Virus record (IMG/VR): IMGVR_UViG_3300047462_000148 | Location: 1-47,841 of that record | DNA: 47,841 nucleotides | Origin: a virus | Strand: one strand, 5' to 3' | In this document: piece after piece, positions 1 through 9,182 of the stretch | How the letters are laid out: each line of letters begins with the position of its first letter | Numbering within the stretch: position 1 is the first letter of the stretch | Program-made: the position numbers and the translations under genes | The notes under the pieces: generated by a model | Told to the model about the DNA's origin: nothing | The model's input: the letters and a program-made list of their open reading frames with translations, nothing else | Databases searched by the model: none

Positions 1-150
1 CCTCTTGTGGCTACGCTTTCCAATCGTGATTATAACCTGAATACTGACGCGCGGCTAGTCAATGCCTATGCGGAGAAAGATCCCTTGACCGGCATGTATA
101 ATGTGATCAAGCGGTATGGAACTGCTATACAGTATAGCTATGCCGCCATG
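1..150. repeat. Terminal direct repeat, left copy (circular contig join)
   Basis: The first 150 bases recur at 47692-47841. The only difference seen is base 127 (A) against 47818 (G), which changes an Ile codon to Val in the tail gene. The repeat lies inside a coding frame that reads straight across the join, so it marks circular assembly rather than true virion ends. Confidence 0.95.
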
Positions 151-1434
151 AGTGCTGAGTATCCTTCGATCTCTAAAAGTACTTTGGGAATGTATGGGTG
201 GAACTATACCCCAACTAACGGTACTTATGGTAAGGGCAACTCGGAGCTTCTCTACATCATGGGCGGCTATCTGTTTGTTAACTTTATTCCAATTTTTCCT
301 ATTACTGGAAATGGTCCGGCAACTTTTACCCCCATACTTAATCAAGCTAATCCGCAAATTTTTATTAAGACAGTATCGTCAGGTTACTATCTTAACGCAC
401 AAAATGTTACTACTAAAATTGTAGATTCTAACTATCCTGTAAACACTGTTCCAGGTTCTGTCTACCTTGACGGCACAACATATGTCATGGATACACTTGG
501 TAATATCTGGGGAAGTGCCAACCTAAATGATGTTTCCACTTGGGACCCTTTGAATGTGATTGTGGCAGGGAACCAACCGGATATTCCGGTTTACCTGGCC
601 TTGCAAGTCACCTACATTGTGGCGATTAAGTCAAACTCAATTCAGTTCTTCTACGACGCCGGCAACACGACGGGAAGCCCCCTGGCTGAAGTTCCTGGAA
701 CCATCATCAATTTTGGCTGTGCCGATCCGGCAAGTGTTCAGCAATTCGAAGACGTGATTGTGTTTGTTACCAATAACATTGAAGGCATTTCACGAGTTGC
801 GATTATGAAAAACCTTCAGCCTCAGATAGTTTCCACCCCTTTTGTGGAGAGGGTATTGAGGTTAAATGGCCTGGGGTATGGTGAGATTACTTCATTGCTG
901 ATTAACTTAGATGGGCATACTATTTATGTGATTACTAACCAGGCTCTCAATGTTTCGATGGCTTACGATATCGAGCAAAAGCTTTGGTATCAGTGGACTG
1001 ACGCGAGTGGGAATATGTATCCGGTAGCTGCAGTAACTAATGGCTATCCAACACTGAATTCGTTGATCTGTATAGATTATAGCGGAAATGTAAATTATCT
1101 AAGTCCGCACTATGCCACGCCTAATGATAATGGTGTTGTGCCGCCTGTAGATATCTATACCCCCAACTTCGACGGCGGAATAGATCGACAAAAGTTTTTA
1201 CACATGATGCGCTTCAATGGCGATCAGCAAGCTGGTTCCAAACTCAAAGTCAGATCCTCGGATGATGACTATAAAAAGTATAGTAATTTCCGAACAGTCG
1301 ATCTGTCTATCCGCCGGCCGGTGCTGGATAACTGTGGCGCCTTCTACCGGCGTTCGTGGCATTTGAGACACCAGTCTAACACACCCTTTAGGCTCAACAC
1401 AGTAGCACTTGAAATGGATATTGGAACACTATGA
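1..1434 (+). CDS. P22 gp10-like tail hub / packaged-DNA stabilisation protein (3' part; gene wraps the contig end)
   Basis: This is the main body of a gene whose true start is the ATG at 47653. Joined across the circle it encodes about 490 residues beginning MPQARTMSEPKYM and continuing PLVATLSNRDYN here. The opening, with a short Asn/Asp-rich strand and then an INAYAEKDP-type segment, resembles P22 gp10, which plugs the portal-tail channel after packaging. The protein is rich in Tyr, Asn, Thr and beta-strand patterns, as in tail hub proteins. It directly follows a gp4-like adaptor gene, the order found in P22-type phages. Its stop overlaps the next start (ATGA at 1431). The family call is by resemblance and context; a general tail protein is the safe minimum. 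Confidence 0.72.
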   Translation, partial: PLVATLSNRDYNLNTDARLVNAYAEKDPLTGMYNVIKRYGTAIQYSYAAMSAEYPSISKSTLGMYGWNYTPTNGTYGKGNSELLYIMGGYLFVNFIPIFPITGNGPATFTPILNQANPQIFIKTVSSGYYLNAQNVTTKIVDSNYPVNTVPGSVYLDGTTYVMDTLGNIWGSANLNDVSTWDPLNVIVAGNQPDIPVYLALQVTYIVAIKSNSIQFFYDAGNTTGSPLAEVPGTIINFGCADPASVQQFEDVIVFVTNNIEGISRVAIMKNLQPQIVSTPFVERVLRLNGLGYGEITSLLINLDGHTIYVITNQALNVSMAYDIEQKLWYQWTDASGNMYPVAAVTNGYPTLNSLICIDYSGNVNYLSPHYATPNDNGVVPPVDIYTPNFDGGIDRQKFLHMMRFNGDQQAGSKLKVRSSDDDYKKYSNFRTVDLSIRRPVLDNCGAFYRRSWHLRHQSNTPFRLNTVALEMDIGTL

Positions 1435-1640
1435 ACCTTAATGCACCAGTTAAACTTCCGATGTTCACCGAGGACAAACATTTGACCACGGTGTGGCTTC
1501 AGTTTTTCACGAACATTGCGAAGATACTTTCAAGTGGGAATACGGTAACAGTGGTGACTGCGAAACTCACACCGACAGGTTCCCAAGGTATGATGGTTTT
1601 TGTAAACGGAGTTCTTATTTCCGAAACGGCGGCTACATGA
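1431..1640 (+). CDS. Small tail-cluster protein, 69 aa
   Basis: The ATG overlaps the stop of the gp10-like gene (ATGA) and the stop overlaps the next start (ATGA at 1637), so three genes are translationally coupled. The product is short, with an amphipathic helix around WLQFFTNIAKIL followed by Thr/Val-rich strands. I do not recognise a family. Small proteins at this place in podovirus tail clusters are often tail or needle accessory factors, but nothing in the sequence shows that here. Confidence 0.75.
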   Translation: MNLNAPVKLPMFTEDKHLTTVWLQFFTNIAKILSSGNTVTVVTAKLTPTGSQGMMVFVNGVLISETAAT

Positions 1641-2056
1641 ATCAAGTTGTGGAACAGATTAAGATAGCCGCCCGGGATATACCCAAGGTTAAAATCCCTA
1701 CCCGGCATTATTTACTAGAAGGCATGTACCTTCGCCAGACGTGTATTCCCCGAGGAACTTTATTTGTTGGCCGTGTGCATGTCAAGCCTAATTATTTTAT
1801 TGTAGCCAAAGGCTCTACTGGCATCTACGACGAGAGCGGCAAGATTGTTGAACTTAAAGCCGGTATGGTGTTCATGACCTCACCGGGAACTGAACGTATC
1901 GGTGTAACTTATGAAGACACTGTATTTGTCACCGTACATAGAACTGACAAAACTGAATTATCTGATATTGAAGCTGAGGTGGTGGAGTATGATAGCGCCA
2001 ATCTCTATGGCCTAGGCAACACGCCTTTGGTTCAATTACTCAAGGAGTCTGTATGA
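1637..2056 (+). CDS. Cupin-like small virion-cluster protein, 139 aa
   Basis: The start is the ATG at 1637, which overlaps the previous stop; the frame is open further upstream from 1493, but that stretch reads as a shadow of the 69-aa gene. The middle (residues about 25-105) is a run of short beta strands with glycines at turns, including PRGTLFVGRVH, HVKPNYFIVAKG and LKAGMVFMTSPG, resembling a single-domain cupin or jelly roll. A classical metal-binding cupin motif with two His and one Glu is not clear, so it is more likely structural than enzymatic. It overlaps the next gene by 4 bases. The fold call is by pattern. Confidence 0.7.
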   Translation: MNQVVEQIKIAARDIPKVKIPTRHYLLEGMYLRQTCIPRGTLFVGRVHVKPNYFIVAKGSTGIYDESGKIVELKAGMVFMTSPGTERIGVTYEDTVFVTVHRTDKTELSDIEAEVVEYDSANLYGLGNTPLVQLLKESV

Positions 2057-2679
2057 CTTTTGTAGCTGTAGCGATCGGCGGCGGCTCGGCGTTGGTCGAG
2101 GCTGGTGTAGGGCTTTATGAATCAAGCCAGGCTAATGAAATCGCTGAGCAAGGAATTGGGCTTGCTCAGTATACTCAGGGGCAGCAAGCCTATTACAACA
2201 ACCAACTTCAAAATTTAATGAATAACCCGTCAGGGTATTTGCAGAATCCCTTATTCACTTCGTCGTTAGCGGTAGGTGAGCAAGGCGTGAATAGGAGCCT
2301 GGCTTCTCAAGGTTATCTGGGATCGGGCAATCAGCAAACTGCTCTGCTCCAATACGGAAACAGCTTTGCCAATAGCCAGGTTATGCAGCAGGAGCAATTG
2401 CTGGCAGGACTTTCAGGACTTCAAGCTTCGACAAGTTCGGGGCAGGCAATAAGTGCTGCAAGCGGGGCACAGTCGAGTTCGTTTAATCAATTGGGAAGTT
2501 TACTGGCTTCCTTAGGGTATGCCGCGAATACTTATGGGGGCGGCGGCGCAGGAGGTGGCTATGGATTGGGTAATGGGACAGGGGGAACTCTTCTAGGTTC
2601 TACTGGCTATGCTTCGATTAGTTCGGGCGGCGGCTCACCACAGTCAGGGTATTTGATTAATACCCCAGGCGGCCCGTAA
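2053..2679 (+). CDS. Internal virion / DNA-ejection-type protein, 208 aa
   Basis: The N-terminus is a glycine-rich hydrophobic segment (residues about 2-22, VAVAIGGGSALVEAGVGLY). A Gln/Asn-rich helical middle follows, and the C-terminal 60 residues are Gly/Ser low-complexity. This composition, with an amphipathic or membrane-active N-terminus and a Gln/Ala-rich helical body, is typical of podovirus ejection proteins such as those in the P22 gp7/gp16/gp20 region. It heads a run of three coupled genes of rising size, ending with a 1,240-residue protein. Its stop (TAA, 2677-2679) abuts the next ATG (TAATG). The exact ejection-protein class is inference. Confidence 0.68.
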   Translation: MTFVAVAIGGGSALVEAGVGLYESSQANEIAEQGIGLAQYTQGQQAYYNNQLQNLMNNPSGYLQNPLFTSSLAVGEQGVNRSLASQGYLGSGNQQTALLQYGNSFANSQVMQQEQLLAGLSGLQASTSSGQAISAASGAQSSSFNQLGSLLASLGYAANTYGGGGAGGGYGLGNGTGGTLLGSTGYASISSGGGSPQSGYLINTPGGP

Positions 2680-3818
2680 TGAGTGAACTCTGGGGTTGGC
2701 AATCAGGGCAATCACAGGCCCAACAGGATAATCAGTCGAAGCAACTCTTTCAGCTCTCCATGGCCGAGGGAGCGGTTAAACTGGAGACTGAGAAGTTTAC
2801 GCTGGAAAACGCTAAGCTTTCGCTTCAACGACAGGAGCAGGCGCTTAGGTTATTCCAGATGGGATCGCAGGATAAGTCGGCCGGGAACAATCCGGTTCAG
2901 GAAACTTCGGATGTTTTAATGCGACTGGGTAATGCGGAGATGCAGGCGGGATTGTTGGAGGAAGGTGGTAAAAAGGTCTACGAGGCCGCGAAGCTGCAGG
3001 AAGGCCATCAAAAGATTGTAAATGAGACGACGACTAATCAGATTAAACGGTTTACCTTTGCGGCTAACCTTCTCGACGGTGTGCATAACGAGGCGTCTTG
3101 GGAACAGATGAAGATGGTTTACCAGTCGGAATTTGGCGAGCCGCTCGATCCGAATATTGCTAACCGGCCTTACGATCCGCAGCTAATTGACATGCTGCGA
3201 AAGGGGGCGGTGACCCAACTGCAGCAAGCAAATATTGCCAAATCTCAAGCTCAAATAGATTCTGCCAAAGCGGCTCAGGCAGCTAACTATGCCCGAGTGC
3301 CTTACTATCAAGCCGCCGCCCGAGCTGCTGCTGCTCGAGCTGATGCTCTGGGAAAAAACGGCAACACCAATATCAGGGCCAAGCCGGCTGATTTGAGTTC
3401 CGTTACCAGCCTGATCATGAACGACTTTCCTGACACAGACAGGTCCAAAGCCAGAATCCTTGCTGAGCCTATTGCCGAGGAAATGACTCGGATGATTAAG
3501 GACGGAATGGACCCTGTAGCAGCGAGAAACAAGGCTTACGGTGATGCGAAGGCGGCTGGGCAGCTCTGGGGGTTGAGAACGGGGAAGGCGAGGCCAGGAG
3601 AAACAGCGGCAAATCCCCTACCTATTCCACAAGCCGGCGGCAAGCCTGACGTCGCTGCGATGATTGATAATCAGTATTACGAAGTCCCCGGTCATCCTGG
3701 TTGGGTTGCTGTGTTTGATAAAAAGCGGGGTGGTTTGAGTGCGCCGGTCAAACAGGTGCCTGACGAACCCGCTGGTACAAGTGCAGCAAGTGAAGATGAC
3801 GAGGAGGACGACGAATGA
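2679..3818 (+). CDS. Internal virion / ejection-type protein with coiled coil, 379 aa
   Basis: Residues about 10-75 are a long heptad-like helix rich in Gln, Glu, Lys and Leu, and residues about 165-225 are Ala/Gln-rich. The C-terminus is very acidic (last ten residues nearly all Asp/Glu). The start overlaps the preceding stop by one base, and its own stop overlaps the next ATG (ATGA at 3815). Position and composition fit the second of three DNA-ejection proteins that leave the capsid and help build the conduit for DNA entry. No enzymatic motif is visible. A structural role is likely, but the family name is uncertain. Confidence 0.7.
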   Translation: MSELWGWQSGQSQAQQDNQSKQLFQLSMAEGAVKLETEKFTLENAKLSLQRQEQALRLFQMGSQDKSAGNNPVQETSDVLMRLGNAEMQAGLLEEGGKKVYEAAKLQEGHQKIVNETTTNQIKRFTFAANLLDGVHNEASWEQMKMVYQSEFGEPLDPNIANRPYDPQLIDMLRKGAVTQLQQANIAKSQAQIDSAKAAQAANYARVPYYQAAARAAAARADALGKNGNTNIRAKPADLSSVTSLIMNDFPDTDRSKARILAEPIAEEMTRMIKDGMDPVAARNKAYGDAKAAGQLWGLRTGKARPGETAANPLPIPQAGGKPDVAAMIDNQYYEVPGHPGWVAVFDKKRGGLSAPVKQVPDEPAGTSAASEDDEEDDE

Positions 3819-6800
3819 GTTCAGCGCCACCAAGTTTTATCTCTTTGACCGATGCCCCCTCGCCGCCCGAGAAGACCAAGCCGCCTTCCAAGCCACCGTT
3901 GTTCATCCCCCTTGACGGAGCTAATGGCACAGACCCGGCAAAGCCCGACGGCGGGTTTCTTGATAGGGCGCTGGCTACTAGCCGAGCCGCCCTGGATGCT
4001 GTGATGAAGTCGCCCAAAGACGCACTGATCGGGGCGGGAAAGTCTGTAGCCTCGGGGGCAGAGGATTTGACTGAGCAAGCCGCGCAAGGCGTCATGGCCC
4101 TAGGTCATGCAATCTTTGTTAAGAGTACATGGGACTCAAACAAATCTCTGGGCGAAAATGCTCAGATCAATGCTAATAGAGTTGTCGATCAGTTTGTCCA
4201 GGACAAAAACGATGCGGCTAAGGTTACTGGGCATTTCAAGAATATTGTCAATGCGGTGGTAGGGGTTAACATGGCTCCTGAAGGCAAGGAGCAAGAGGCC
4301 ACGTCGAAACTTCTAGGCATCCTTCCCGATGCAGTCAATGCCGCCGGCGACACAGTTTACGAAAAGACTGGCTCAGCTCTGTTTGGTGCTGGTGCCCAAG
4401 CCGGCTTGACACTCTTAATGCTCAAGCCCGGGGCTGCTGCCGAAATTGGTAAGTCGGTGATGAAGCCCAAGTCCGTAGCCTCGGCTGGGTTTGACGAACT
4501 GGCTGCAAAGAATCCTGAGGGTGCCTCAACTCTTGCCGATCATGTAGGTCAAGTTGATCCGATGCTGGCTAAATACATGAGGAAAAAGATTGATAAGTTT
4601 ACCCAGGCTTCGGAGGAGGAACTGGGTAAACTGGGCCGTGATCAGGCCGAAGCGGCGATCCGGGAACTTGAAGCGCCGCCGATGGATCAGATCATTACGC
4701 CGAGGCCTACTGATCCCAGGGTCAAAGGTATTGAAGGTTATCAAGGTACAGCAGGGCTTCAATACAAAGGTCCGGATGCAGGGAGGACTGTGGGCGAGAT
4801 GCCGCCGAAGCCGCAGCCTAGAGATGCCTTGGGCACGCCACTCAACACGCCGGCTAGACCAATCACTGTTGAACAGGCTTCAGCTACAATCCGCAACACG
4901 GTTCGGGAAGCAGCTGAGGAATTCGATAAGCCGCCCGAAGTTAACCCGTCTGTGCGGAATGACGTTAAAGGTACTGAAACTCCGGCCAAAAAACCTGAAA
5001 ATCCTGAAGGTCCCAAAGGCATTTATCTCAACTCCGGCATCCCTATCACCCGCGATATGATTGAGTCCTCGTTTCGTTTCTGGCACGAGCAGGCTCAAAA
5101 GATTCCTGGTGTGGTGATTGCTGAAGGTAAGCTGGCTACGCTTTATGACAAGTATATTAGAACGTTTAACCCTGAAGCAATGGGGCCTGAGGCTAAGATT
5201 GCAGGATCGACAATTGCGAAGAATTACTTTAAACAGGCTTCCAAAGAGCATCAGATCTGGGAGACTGCCAAAAAGCGGCGGGATTACTGGAACGCAATGG
5301 GCAGCAAGGCTGGGATGCAGTTCATTGACGGTTTTGAACGTGGGGTGAAGTTTCAGAATCCGTTGTGGGAAAAAGCGCGGCAAGGGTATAAGCTTTGGGC
5401 TGACGCGATCTACCGGCAGGATATGAAAACCGGGTTTAAGTACGATCCTAGGGATAATTACATGCCCCATCTTTTCAGGGACGAGGATGGGGTTCGACGG
5501 TGGCTGGAAAAAAAGTATGGAAACAAATGGGCTGATCCGAGATTTATCAAGGAACGCGGGTTTGATCTCTACAGCCAGGCCATTAGTGACGGACATTTTA
5601 CACCCAAGTATACCAATCCTGAAGATATCATGATCGCTCGGCAAAGGGCTTCGGATATTGCTCAGATGCGGGTGGATATTTTTAATGAGTTGGAAAAGTA
5701 CGGGGTGGCGCGTAAGGTGCCAAAGGGGGTTGTGAAGCCGCCGGAAGGCTTTTCCCCTAATTCCTACAGATCACCGACAGGTCAGCGTTACTGGGTGCAT
5801 GAAGGTGCCGAGCAACTCGCGCATAATGCTTTTGAAAGTAAGTCGCTCTGGGAAAATCCTAATTTGGTAGGTGATATGTTCAAGGGTTACATGGAGGCTA
5901 AGAATCGGATTATTCCCTTGAAGCTTGCTTTGAGTTTATTTCACCCTACACACATCATGCACATTGATGCGGCGGCTAACTTGACCCGATCGTTCAAAGA
6001 GTTGTTTGTCCCTAGCAAGCCGCCGATGCAGAAGCTTGGCAAGTTCTTCATGGACATGGCTATGGGAATTCCTTTCAGCCCTCAACAAATGTACAAGTCA
6101 CTGGTGTCCAACCCACGGCTAGGCAATCCGTTGCTCAAGGCTTTTCAAGGCAAAATCCCAATGGATTCCTTGAATGAAGCGCAGAAGTATGCAATGTCAA
6201 TTTTGACTGAAAGCGGAATGATTCCAACAAGGCCGAGGGAGGAAATGTCTGGCGTAGTGCAGAGCTATAAGGATGCTGTAGCATCCCGATCAGCATCAGC
6301 AATTTTCAAAGCCCCGTTTGCATTCCTTGCCGGCATGGGGCATCCGATCTATTCGGTTTGGATTCCTTCACTCAAGATAGCCTCCGTGCTCAAGGATGCT
6401 AAGGTTGCGATGGAATTGAATCCAGGGATGACTGCGTTGCAGCGGCAAGTAATGCTGAGGAACATTGCCAAAAAAGTAGAAGCTCGTTATGGAGAAATGA
6501 ACTATAACTCTATGTTTATGAGCAAAGCAATTAAGGACATTGGCGTAGCAACTAATCTTTCGTTTGGCTGGAATGTGGGACTCTTGGATCAGTATGCCGG
6601 CGGCGCGATTGACCTGGGAAAGGCTGTTGGGCAACGGGGCAGCCTGAGTGCGAAGGTTAAAGCCGGGTTACTTGATCGCCCTGTTATGGCGATGACTTAT
6701 GTGTCCACGGCAATGATGATCGGCGGCCTGATGCATAAGATGTTTACTGGGCAAGATCCTCAAACCGTTGAGGATTACACACATCCCAAGTCTGGTGAGA

Positions 6801-7537
6801 AGGACAAGTATGGGAAAGATATGCGGCTGAACACGATGTTTTACACCAGGGAATTTGAAGGCCTGGCTAAGCACATCCAGTCCGAAGGGGCTTTTGATGG
6901 AATTACTGAGTTCATTGCAAACAAGGGTTCAGGGCTGTTTGAAATGGGCAAGGCGGCTATTACAGGGGTTGATGGACTAGGACAAGAGATTCGGCGAGAG
7001 AACGATCCGACTTATAAAAAGATCGAAGAAACGCTGGCTTATGAGCTGGCGGATATAAACTCACTGACTATTGAAGCGATTCAAAAGTCGACAGGGAATA
7101 AAACTAAGGCAGCTGTGCTATCCACCCTGGGCTTTACGCCGGCTGGGAAGTATATCAGCCAGAGTGTGACTGAAAATAAGATCAGCAATGACTTCAACAA
7201 ATACGTGAGGCCGAAGCAGGAGTCTTACGATCGGGTCATGTATTCAAAGGATCTTGGGAAGCTCCAAGAAGCTTATAACTCCAACGATCCGAAGTATAAT
7301 GAGATGCTGGAGAAGGCTCGTAAAGACTATGACCTCAAGCCGGAGGATGTGCGCAAGCTGGAAAAGCGTTTACGCCGTGAGGATGACTTTGATATCAATG
7401 AATACATGTTTAGCCGCCTTGAGTGGAAGCAGCAAAAGGATCTGCTTGACCAGATGACTCCCGAGGAGCGGCAGAAGTATTTACCCCGGTCGAACAAAAA
7501 GCATCTACGGAATAACTACGAGGCGCCAGCGCAGTGA
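3815..7537 (+). CDS. Large internal virion (ejection) protein, 1240 aa
   Basis: This is the largest protein of the tail/ejection module. It opens with a Pro/Lys-rich disordered region (residues about 1-45), then Ala/Gly-rich hydrophobic helices (about 165-225, including GAGAQAGLTLLML). A long alpha-helical body follows, with further hydrophobic stretches around residues 930-980 (PVMAMTYVSTAMMIGGLMHK), and a highly charged C-terminus ends it. This matches podovirus internal core proteins of 1,000-1,400 residues that cross the cell envelope ahead of the DNA. I see no convincing lytic transglycosylase or peptidase motif. It overlaps neighbours by 4 bases at both ends. The antisense open frame at 4880-5644 is a shadow. 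Confidence 0.75.
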   Translation: MSSAPPSFISLTDAPSPPEKTKPPSKPPLFIPLDGANGTDPAKPDGGFLDRALATSRAALDAVMKSPKDALIGAGKSVASGAEDLTEQAAQGVMALGHAIFVKSTWDSNKSLGENAQINANRVVDQFVQDKNDAAKVTGHFKNIVNAVVGVNMAPEGKEQEATSKLLGILPDAVNAAGDTVYEKTGSALFGAGAQAGLTLLMLKPGAAAEIGKSVMKPKSVASAGFDELAAKNPEGASTLADHVGQVDPMLAKYMRKKIDKFTQASEEELGKLGRDQAEAAIRELEAPPMDQIITPRPTDPRVKGIEGYQGTAGLQYKGPDAGRTVGEMPPKPQPRDALGTPLNTPARPITVEQASATIRNTVREAAEEFDKPPEVNPSVRNDVKGTETPAKKPENPEGPKGIYLNSGIPITRDMIESSFRFWHEQAQKIPGVVIAEGKLATLYDKYIRTFNPEAMGPEAKIAGSTIAKNYFKQASKEHQIWETAKKRRDYWNAMGSKAGMQFIDGFERGVKFQNPLWEKARQGYKLWADAIYRQDMKTGFKYDPRDNYMPHLFRDEDGVRRWLEKKYGNKWADPRFIKERGFDLYSQAISDGHFTPKYTNPEDIMIARQRASDIAQMRVDIFNELEKYGVARKVPKGVVKPPEGFSPNSYRSPTGQRYWVHEGAEQLAHNAFESKSLWENPNLVGDMFKGYMEAKNRIIPLKLALSLFHPTHIMHIDAAANLTRSFKELFVPSKPPMQKLGKFFMDMAMGIPFSPQQMYKSLVSNPRLGNPLLKAFQGKIPMDSLNEAQKYAMSILTESGMIPTRPREEMSGVVQSYKDAVASRSASAIFKAPFAFLAGMGHPIYSVWIPSLKIASVLKDAKVAMELNPGMTALQRQVMLRNIAKKVEARYGEMNYNSMFMSKAIKDIGVATNLSFGWNVGLLDQYAGGAIDLGKAVGQRGSLSAKVKAGLLDRPVMAMTYVSTAMMIGGLMHKMFTGQDPQTVEDYTHPKSGEKDKYGKDMRLNTMFYTREFEGLAKHIQSEGAFDGITEFIANKGSGLFEMGKAAITGVDGLGQEIRRENDPTYKKIEETLAYELADINSLTIEAIQKSTGNKTKAAVLSTLGFTPAGKYISQSVTENKISNDFNKYVRPKQESYDRVMYSKDLGKLQEAYNSNDPKYNEMLEKARKDYDLKPEDVRKLEKRLRREDDFDINEYMFSRLEWKQQKDLLDQMTPEERQKYLPRSNKKHLRNNYEAPAQ

Positions 7538-8853
7538 AAGTCTTAATCATGGACATTGAAGGCGGCGGCACAGGGATCAACCTTGCGCTCAGGGCACAAG
7601 ATTGGGAACACCAGGTCAAGTACTGGATGCCGACGCGGGCTGGCAAGCCGCGCGAGTACGGGGATGGTTTACTGGATAAGCCGGCCGAGTGGGAACCTCA
7701 GATGGACTGGGCGGACCTAATCATTCTCACTGGCAACAACAAATACTCCGGACCTCTGAATGAATATTTTGGTAAAGGCTATCCTATCTTTGGTGCTAAT
7801 ATCCGAGGAGCAGAGCTGGAGCTTGACCGGGGCAAGGGTCAGGAAATACTCAAATCGAATGGAGTTAAGACAATTCCTTACGAGGTTGTTAAATCGCCTG
7901 AAGAAGGTATTGCTCTCATAAAGGAAACGGGCAAGGCTTATGCGATGAAACCTTGGGGTGGAGAGGCAGACTGCGCCCTGACCTATGTCTCCCGCGCTCC
8001 GGATGACGGGATCTTTACCCTGGACAAATGGAAACGCGAAGGGTTGTTCAAGGGCCAACTCATGATGCAAGAGAAGATCGACGGCATCGAGATGGGCATT
8101 GCAGGGTGGTTTGGGCCTGGTGGTTGGAATGCCGCCCTCGAAGAATCCTTTGAACATAAAAAGTTCATGAACGATGATCTGGGACCGAACACTGGGGAAA
8201 TGGGCACAGTCATTCGTCATGTGACTGAATCTAAGTTGTTTGATGTAGCCCTCGAACCGGTGACTGATTATCTCCACTCGATCAACTACGTAGGAGACTG
8301 CTCGGTCAACTGCATGATTGATGATAAAGGACGGGTCTGGCCGATGGAGTTCACGACGCGGCTGGGCTGGCCCGACTTCAACATCAGGCAGGAAGTTATT
8401 CAGGGTGATCCGATCAAGTGGATGAAGGGCTTGGTTGATGGGGAAGATTTACTTCACGTGTCGAACAAGATAGCCGTCGGGGTTATCATGGCGCACGGAG
8501 ACTTTCCTCACGAGCATGATGCGCCAGAGAAGTGGGCTGATTACCCTATCTACGGAATCACGGATGAGAACTTTAAACACCTGCATCTTCAACAGGTTAA
8601 ACAGGACAAAGGGTTTTTGTGGTTAGGTGGAAAGCTTCAACGGCCGAAGATGTATCTGACGGCTGGATCATACGTGATGGTGGTGACAGGATCTGGGCAA
8701 TCCGTGTCGGCGGCAGCACAGAAAGCTTACGATATTTGCTGGGATATCAAGTGGCCGTCTAACTTAATGTTCAGAACAGATATTGGCAAGCGGCTGGAAA
8801 AACAACTCCCTAAACTTCGCGGCATGGGATTTGCCAAAGGTATGGTGTACTGA
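7534..8853 (+). CDS. PurD-like ATP-grasp ligase, 439 aa
   Basis: The protein aligns by eye along most of phosphoribosylamine-glycine ligase (PurD, GAR synthetase, an ATP-grasp enzyme of purine synthesis). Matches include MKVLIM at the start, GPNTGEMG at residues 217-224 (PurD GPNTGGMG), MEFTTRLGWPD at 271-281 (PurD IEFNCRFGDPE) and a C-terminal block with AYDICWDIKWP. The metal-binding Asn of the EFN motif is Thr274 and the DPE triplet is WPD, so nucleotide binding may persist with altered or lost chemistry. Length is close to PurD (about 430). It lies inside the virion-protein operon, overlapping the ejection gene by 4 bases, so a virion or assembly role is possible. The ATP-grasp call is firm; the substrate is unknown. 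Confidence 0.85.
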   Translation: MKVLIMDIEGGGTGINLALRAQDWEHQVKYWMPTRAGKPREYGDGLLDKPAEWEPQMDWADLIILTGNNKYSGPLNEYFGKGYPIFGANIRGAELELDRGKGQEILKSNGVKTIPYEVVKSPEEGIALIKETGKAYAMKPWGGEADCALTYVSRAPDDGIFTLDKWKREGLFKGQLMMQEKIDGIEMGIAGWFGPGGWNAALEESFEHKKFMNDDLGPNTGEMGTVIRHVTESKLFDVALEPVTDYLHSINYVGDCSVNCMIDDKGRVWPMEFTTRLGWPDFNIRQEVIQGDPIKWMKGLVDGEDLLHVSNKIAVGVIMAHGDFPHEHDAPEKWADYPIYGITDENFKHLHLQQVKQDKGFLWLGGKLQRPKMYLTAGSYVMVVTGSGQSVSAAAQKAYDICWDIKWPSNLMFRTDIGKRLEKQLPKLRGMGFAKGMVY

Positions 8854-9182
8854 TGGGCTTTCCAAAGAAAGGTAGCGCGGATGGGCTGAAGCTTGGGGAC
8901 TGGAATGTCACCTGCAGCCTCTGTGGTTTCAAACGCAAGGCTTCTCAGGTCGTGCGGAATTGGCAAGGTCAGTATCGCTGCCCTGAACATAACGAGCCGA
9001 GGCAGCCTCAGGACTTTGTCCGAGGCGAGCAGGATATTCAAACAGTCCCCTTTGCCCAGCCGCCGATCGAGACCTATATTAATTTCTGTTCGTTCAATGG
9101 AATCTCAGGCATCGCTGGCCTAGCCACCGCAGGGTGTGCAATAGCGGGTCGCCGGCAATTCTCACAACTAGGAGTGCCTTAA
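8853..9182 (+). CDS. Zinc-ribbon-like small virion-cluster protein, 109 aa
   Basis: The ATG overlaps the stop of the PurD-like gene (TGATG). Residues about 20-48 hold CSLCGF and, 20 residues later, CPEH, giving Cys-x2-Cys and Cys-x2-His pairs suited to one zinc ion. The following EPRQPQDFVRG segment is typical of a family of small phage proteins found near tail and head genes. The C-terminal third is Gly/Ala-rich. Its function is not known to me. The stop TAA shares its last base with the next ATG. Confidence 0.75.
   Translation: MGFPKKGSADGLKLGDWNVTCSLCGFKRKASQVVRNWQGQYRCPEHNEPRQPQDFVRGEQDIQTVPFAQPPIETYINFCSFNGISGIAGLATAGCAIAGRRQFSQLGVP

Noticed and set aside
1-150. Terminal repeat as true phage ends (DTR)
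   Set aside because: It lies within a continuous gene, and assembly overlap of circular contigs explains it; virion ends cannot be read here.
1493-2056. 187-codon version of the cupin-like gene
   Set aside because: The first 48 codons are a shadow of the 69-aa gene; the coupled ATG at 1637 is the better start.
4880-5644. 254-codon leftward open frame
   Set aside because: It lies wholly under the 1240-aa ejection gene, with Pro/His/Phe-rich shadow composition and no ribosome site.
7534-8853. Calling the ATP-grasp gene purD
   Set aside because: Key metal and substrate motifs are changed and no purine pathway context exists, so the symbol would overstate the evidence.
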